64,000 bases of DNA. It comes from Aliiroseovarius zhejiangensis. GTDB lineage: Bacteria > Pseudomonadota > Alphaproteobacteria > Rhodobacterales > Rhodobacteraceae. The notes below the pieces were generated by a model that did not search any database, was not told the origin of the DNA, and saw nothing but the letters and a program-made list of their open reading frames with translations. The translations under genes were made by a program, and so were the position numbers. Positions 62,013 through 64,000 of this stretch are shown piece by piece. How positions within the stretch are numbered: the first letter of the stretch is position 1; every line of letters begins with the position of its first letter. The stretch is from positions 124,001 through 188,000 of the forward strand of contig NZ_BNCH01000001.1 of the NCBI RefSeq assembly GCF_014656375.1. Reading direction: 5' to 3'.

Positions 62013-64000
62013 TGGACAACCTTTGGGCCAGAGCACGCGCAGGACTGGCGGCCGCCTTGCTGGGGCTTGCCACTGCGTCGGGTGTCCTTGCCCTTGCGTC
62101 GGGTGCCGCCCTTGCAGGTCAGGCCAGCCTTATCGCCGATCAGGTGCGCGTCGAAGGCAACAGCGCCCTGATCGCGCGGGGCAATGTGGTGGTCCTGTAT
62201 GAAGGAACGCGCCTGACCGCCTCATCCGTGATTTACGACAAAACCACCGACACGCTCCGCATCGAGGGCCCGATCACCATCCGCCGCCCTGACGGAACCG
62301 TGCTGATCGCACAGGCGGCGGAATTGGCATCGGACCTGCGCAACGGCATCCTGAAAAGCGCGCGGCTGGTGTTGAACGAGCAGTTGCAGATCGCCGCCGC
62401 CCAGATCAACCGCGTGAATGATCGCTATACGCAAATGACCCGTGTTGCGGCCTCGTCCTGCCATGTGTGCAAGACCAACCCGGTGCCTTTGTGGCAGATC
62501 CGCGCCGACCGCGTGGTGCATGACGAAAAGGCCCGGCAATTGTATTTCCACGGCGCGCAGCTTCGCATCGCGGATGTGCCGGTGTTCTATCTGCCGCGGC
62601 TGCGCCTGCCCGACCCCACCCTGAAACGCGCCACCGGCTTCCTGCCGCCGCGCATCCGCACCACCTCGACGCTGGGCGTCGGGGTCGTCGCCCCGTTCTT
62701 TCTGCGTCTCGGCGATCACGCGGACCTGACCCTGTCCCCGTTTCTGGCGGCCAACACCTCCACGCTTGAGCTGCGGTATCGCCACGCGTTCCGGGTCGGT
62801 GACATTGCGTTTTCGGGCGCCATCAGCCGTGACGATGTGCTGCCCGACCAGACGCGATACTATGTCTTTGGCGAAGGCACGTTCGCCCTGCCCCGCGACT
62901 ATACGCTCAGCTTCGAACTGCAAGAGGCTTCGGACCCGGCCTATCTGCTGGATTATGGCTATTCCGATCAGGACCGGCTGCGCAACGCAATCGAAGTGAT
63001 GCGCGCGCGTCGGGACGAGTTCGTGTTCGGCGGCATCACCCGCTATGACACATTGCGCGAAAGCGAGTTGCCGATTTCGGATCAACTGCCATTTGCCCAG
63101 GTCGATGCATTTTATGAACGCCGCCTTTTCCCGCAATGGCTGGGGGGCGAACTGCGCGGCACCCTGTCCTGGCAGGCGCATTTTCGCGAAAGCACGCAGG
63201 ACATACTGGGCCGCGACATGGCCCGGATGGGCGCCGGGCTGGGCTGGTCGCGCAGTTGGATCGGCCCTGCCGGTCTGGTGATCGAGGCCGAGGCGGGTGT
63301 GGATGCCAATGTCTATTGGATCGAACAGGACAGCCGATTTCTTTCGGAACAAAGCTTCGCGGCCCCGTCTGCAGGGGTGACGCTCAGATGGCCAATGTCG
63401 CGTGTGGCGGCATCGGGCGCGGTCGACATTCTTGAGCCGGTCGCCCATGTGGCATGGTCCAAGCAGGTCGGGGCCGACATTCCCAACGAAGACAGCGTGT
63501 TCGTCGAATTTGACGAAGCCAACCTGTTCGATCTGAACCGCTTTCCCGGCTATGACCGGCGCGAAGACGGCGCGCGGGCGGCGCTTGGGCTGAGCTGGAC
63601 GCGCCATTCGCCCGCCGGCTGGGCGTTCACGCTGGCGGCAGGCCGGGTGTTTCGCGAAGGCGGGTTCGACCAGTTCACCGATGCCTCTGGCCTGGCGGGC
63701 GACCGGTCCGACTGGCTTCTGGGGGCGCATGTGAACATCGGCGGGCGGTTCGCGCTGCAGGGGCGTGCGCTGCTGGACGACAATCTGGGGATCACCAAGT
63801 CCGAAACCCGCGCCGCCTATCTGGCCGAAGATTTCCAGATCAGCGCCGCCCATATCTGGGTGATCGAAGACCTGGCTGAAAACCGCCCCGACCCGACCCA
63901 CGAATTGCGGCTGGACGGCGCCTATCAGATCAGCGATTTCTGGCGCCTGTCGGCCGATGGCAGCTTCGATCTTGAAGCCCGGCAGGCCACGCGCGCCGGA
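62012..64000 (+). CDS. lptD: LPS-assembly protein LptD (3' end outside window)
   Basis: Outer-membrane beta-barrel that places lipopolysaccharide in the outer leaflet. 663 codons are visible and the frame is still open at the window edge. A signal peptide (to about residue 35, ending ALA/GQASLIADQV) is followed by an OstA/LptA-like N-terminal domain (VRVEGNSALIARGNVVVLYEG) and the long barrel domain. A CHVC pair near residue 150 (SSCHVCKTNPVPLWQIRA) is typical of alphaproteobacterial LptD; disulfide partners cannot be mapped without the C-terminus. It completes the lptF-lptG-lptD operon. Confidence 0.93.
   Translation, partial: MDNLWARARAGLAAALLGLATASGVLALASGAALAGQASLIADQVRVEGNSALIARGNVVVLYEGTRLTASSVIYDKTTDTLRIEGPITIRRPDGTVLIAQAAELASDLRNGILKSARLVLNEQLQIAAAQINRVNDRYTQMTRVAASSCHVCKTNPVPLWQIRADRVVHDEKARQLYFHGAQLRIADVPVFYLPRLRLPDPTLKRATGFLPPRIRTTSTLGVGVVAPFFLRLGDHADLTLSPFLAANTSTLELRYRHAFRVGDIAFSGAISRDDVLPDQTRYYVFGEGTFALPRDYTLSFELQEASDPAYLLDYGYSDQDRLRNAIEVMRARRDEFVFGGITRYDTLRESELPISDQLPFAQVDAFYERRLFPQWLGGELRGTLSWQAHFRESTQDILGRDMARMGAGLGWSRSWIGPAGLVIEAEAGVDANVYWIEQDSRFLSEQSFAAPSAGVTLRWPMSRVAASGAVDILEPVAHVAWSKQVGADIPNEDSVFVEFDEANLFDLNRFPGYDRREDGARAALGLSWTRHSPAGWAFTLAAGRVFREGGFDQFTDASGLAGDRSDWLLGAHVNIGGRFALQGRALLDDNLGITKSETRAAYLAEDFQISAAHIWVIEDLAENRPDPTHELRLDGAYQISDFWRLSADGSFDLEARQATRAG

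Noticed and set aside
62222..63901. 559-codon minus-strand open frame
   Set aside because: Antisense to lptD; shadow composition.
1..64000. CRISPR arrays, insertion sequences, prophage genes or replication origin
   Set aside because: No regularly spaced repeats, transposase or integrase motifs, phage genes or dnaA-box clusters were noticed in the window.

Overview
The window is a GC-rich, densely coded chromosomal segment of an alphaproteobacterium, almost certainly a member of the Rhodobacterales (Roseobacter-type). The supporting signs are an Entner-Doudoroff edd-eda pair, ectoine catabolism genes (doeA, doeB and a doeD-like transaminase), a zeta-type F1-ATPase inhibitor, a free-standing homocysteine methyltransferase and a separate corrinoid protein instead of a full-length MetH, a GTTC-N7-GTTC LexA-type box, and a FixL/FixK oxygen-sensing cluster. 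The window has no phage, insertion sequence or CRISPR array. Most of it is ordinary core genome.

Layout. 1-3.7 kb: an RlmI-like methyltransferase (its 3' end lies outside the window) diverges from edd-eda, which has a LacI-type operator upstream. 3.7-7.2 kb: a four-gene minus-strand run coding for a retropepsin-like RimB protein, RimK, an AstE-like amidohydrolase and a ZntB-like transporter. 7.4-11.1 kb: ectoine degradation. 11.2-15.3 kb: an NDUFAF6-like protein, citramalate synthase and CysRS. 15.4-17.7 kb: a YjbR protein, a TDT transporter and an HpaI aldolase. 17.8-21 kb: DctB/DctD, with a DctD that lacks GAFTGA. 21-23.2 kb: purC-purS-purQ and ATPase zeta. 23.4-25.4 kb: an MprF-like protein. 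25.6-29.6 kb: a methionine/corrinoid group with an SOS-box radical SAM gene inside it. 29.6-33.6 kb: sufE, a lipoprotein, and purM-purN-rnd. 33.7-36.3 kb: tRNA-Ile2, an EnvZ-like kinase, an MBL hydrolase and tRNA-Asn. 36.4-37.2 kb: a DUF4145 gene broken by one in-frame stop. 37.5-44.8 kb: ppsA and a BMP-type nucleoside ABC transporter operon. 44.9-53 kb: an oxygen/stress regulatory island. 53.4-64 kb: TfoX-C, ndk, an ABC-F ATPase, MarC, a retropepsin, holC-pepA and the LPS-export genes lptF-lptG-lptD (lptD incomplete).

The most interesting region is 44.8-53 kb. A hybrid histidine kinase carries a PAS domain that aligns with FixL, including the haem-ligand His and the signalling Arg. It lies next to an OmpR-type regulator that diverges from a FixK-like Crp/Fnr gene. 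The divergent promoter holds a direct repeat xATACA-N4-GATACA, similar to the K-box of the Rhizobium hFixL-FxkR-FixK cascade. Two FNR/FixK-like palindromes (TTGAC-N4-GTCAA and TTGAG-N4-ATCAA) flank the left part of the island, in front of a site-2 protease with CBS domains and of the BMP transporter operon. A P2-type cation ATPase closes the island. This looks like a compact low-oxygen signalling module with its own targets.

All assignments come from reading the sequence and from family knowledge; no search was run. Start codons were adjusted by ribosome-binding sites and family conservation, and alternatives are noted.
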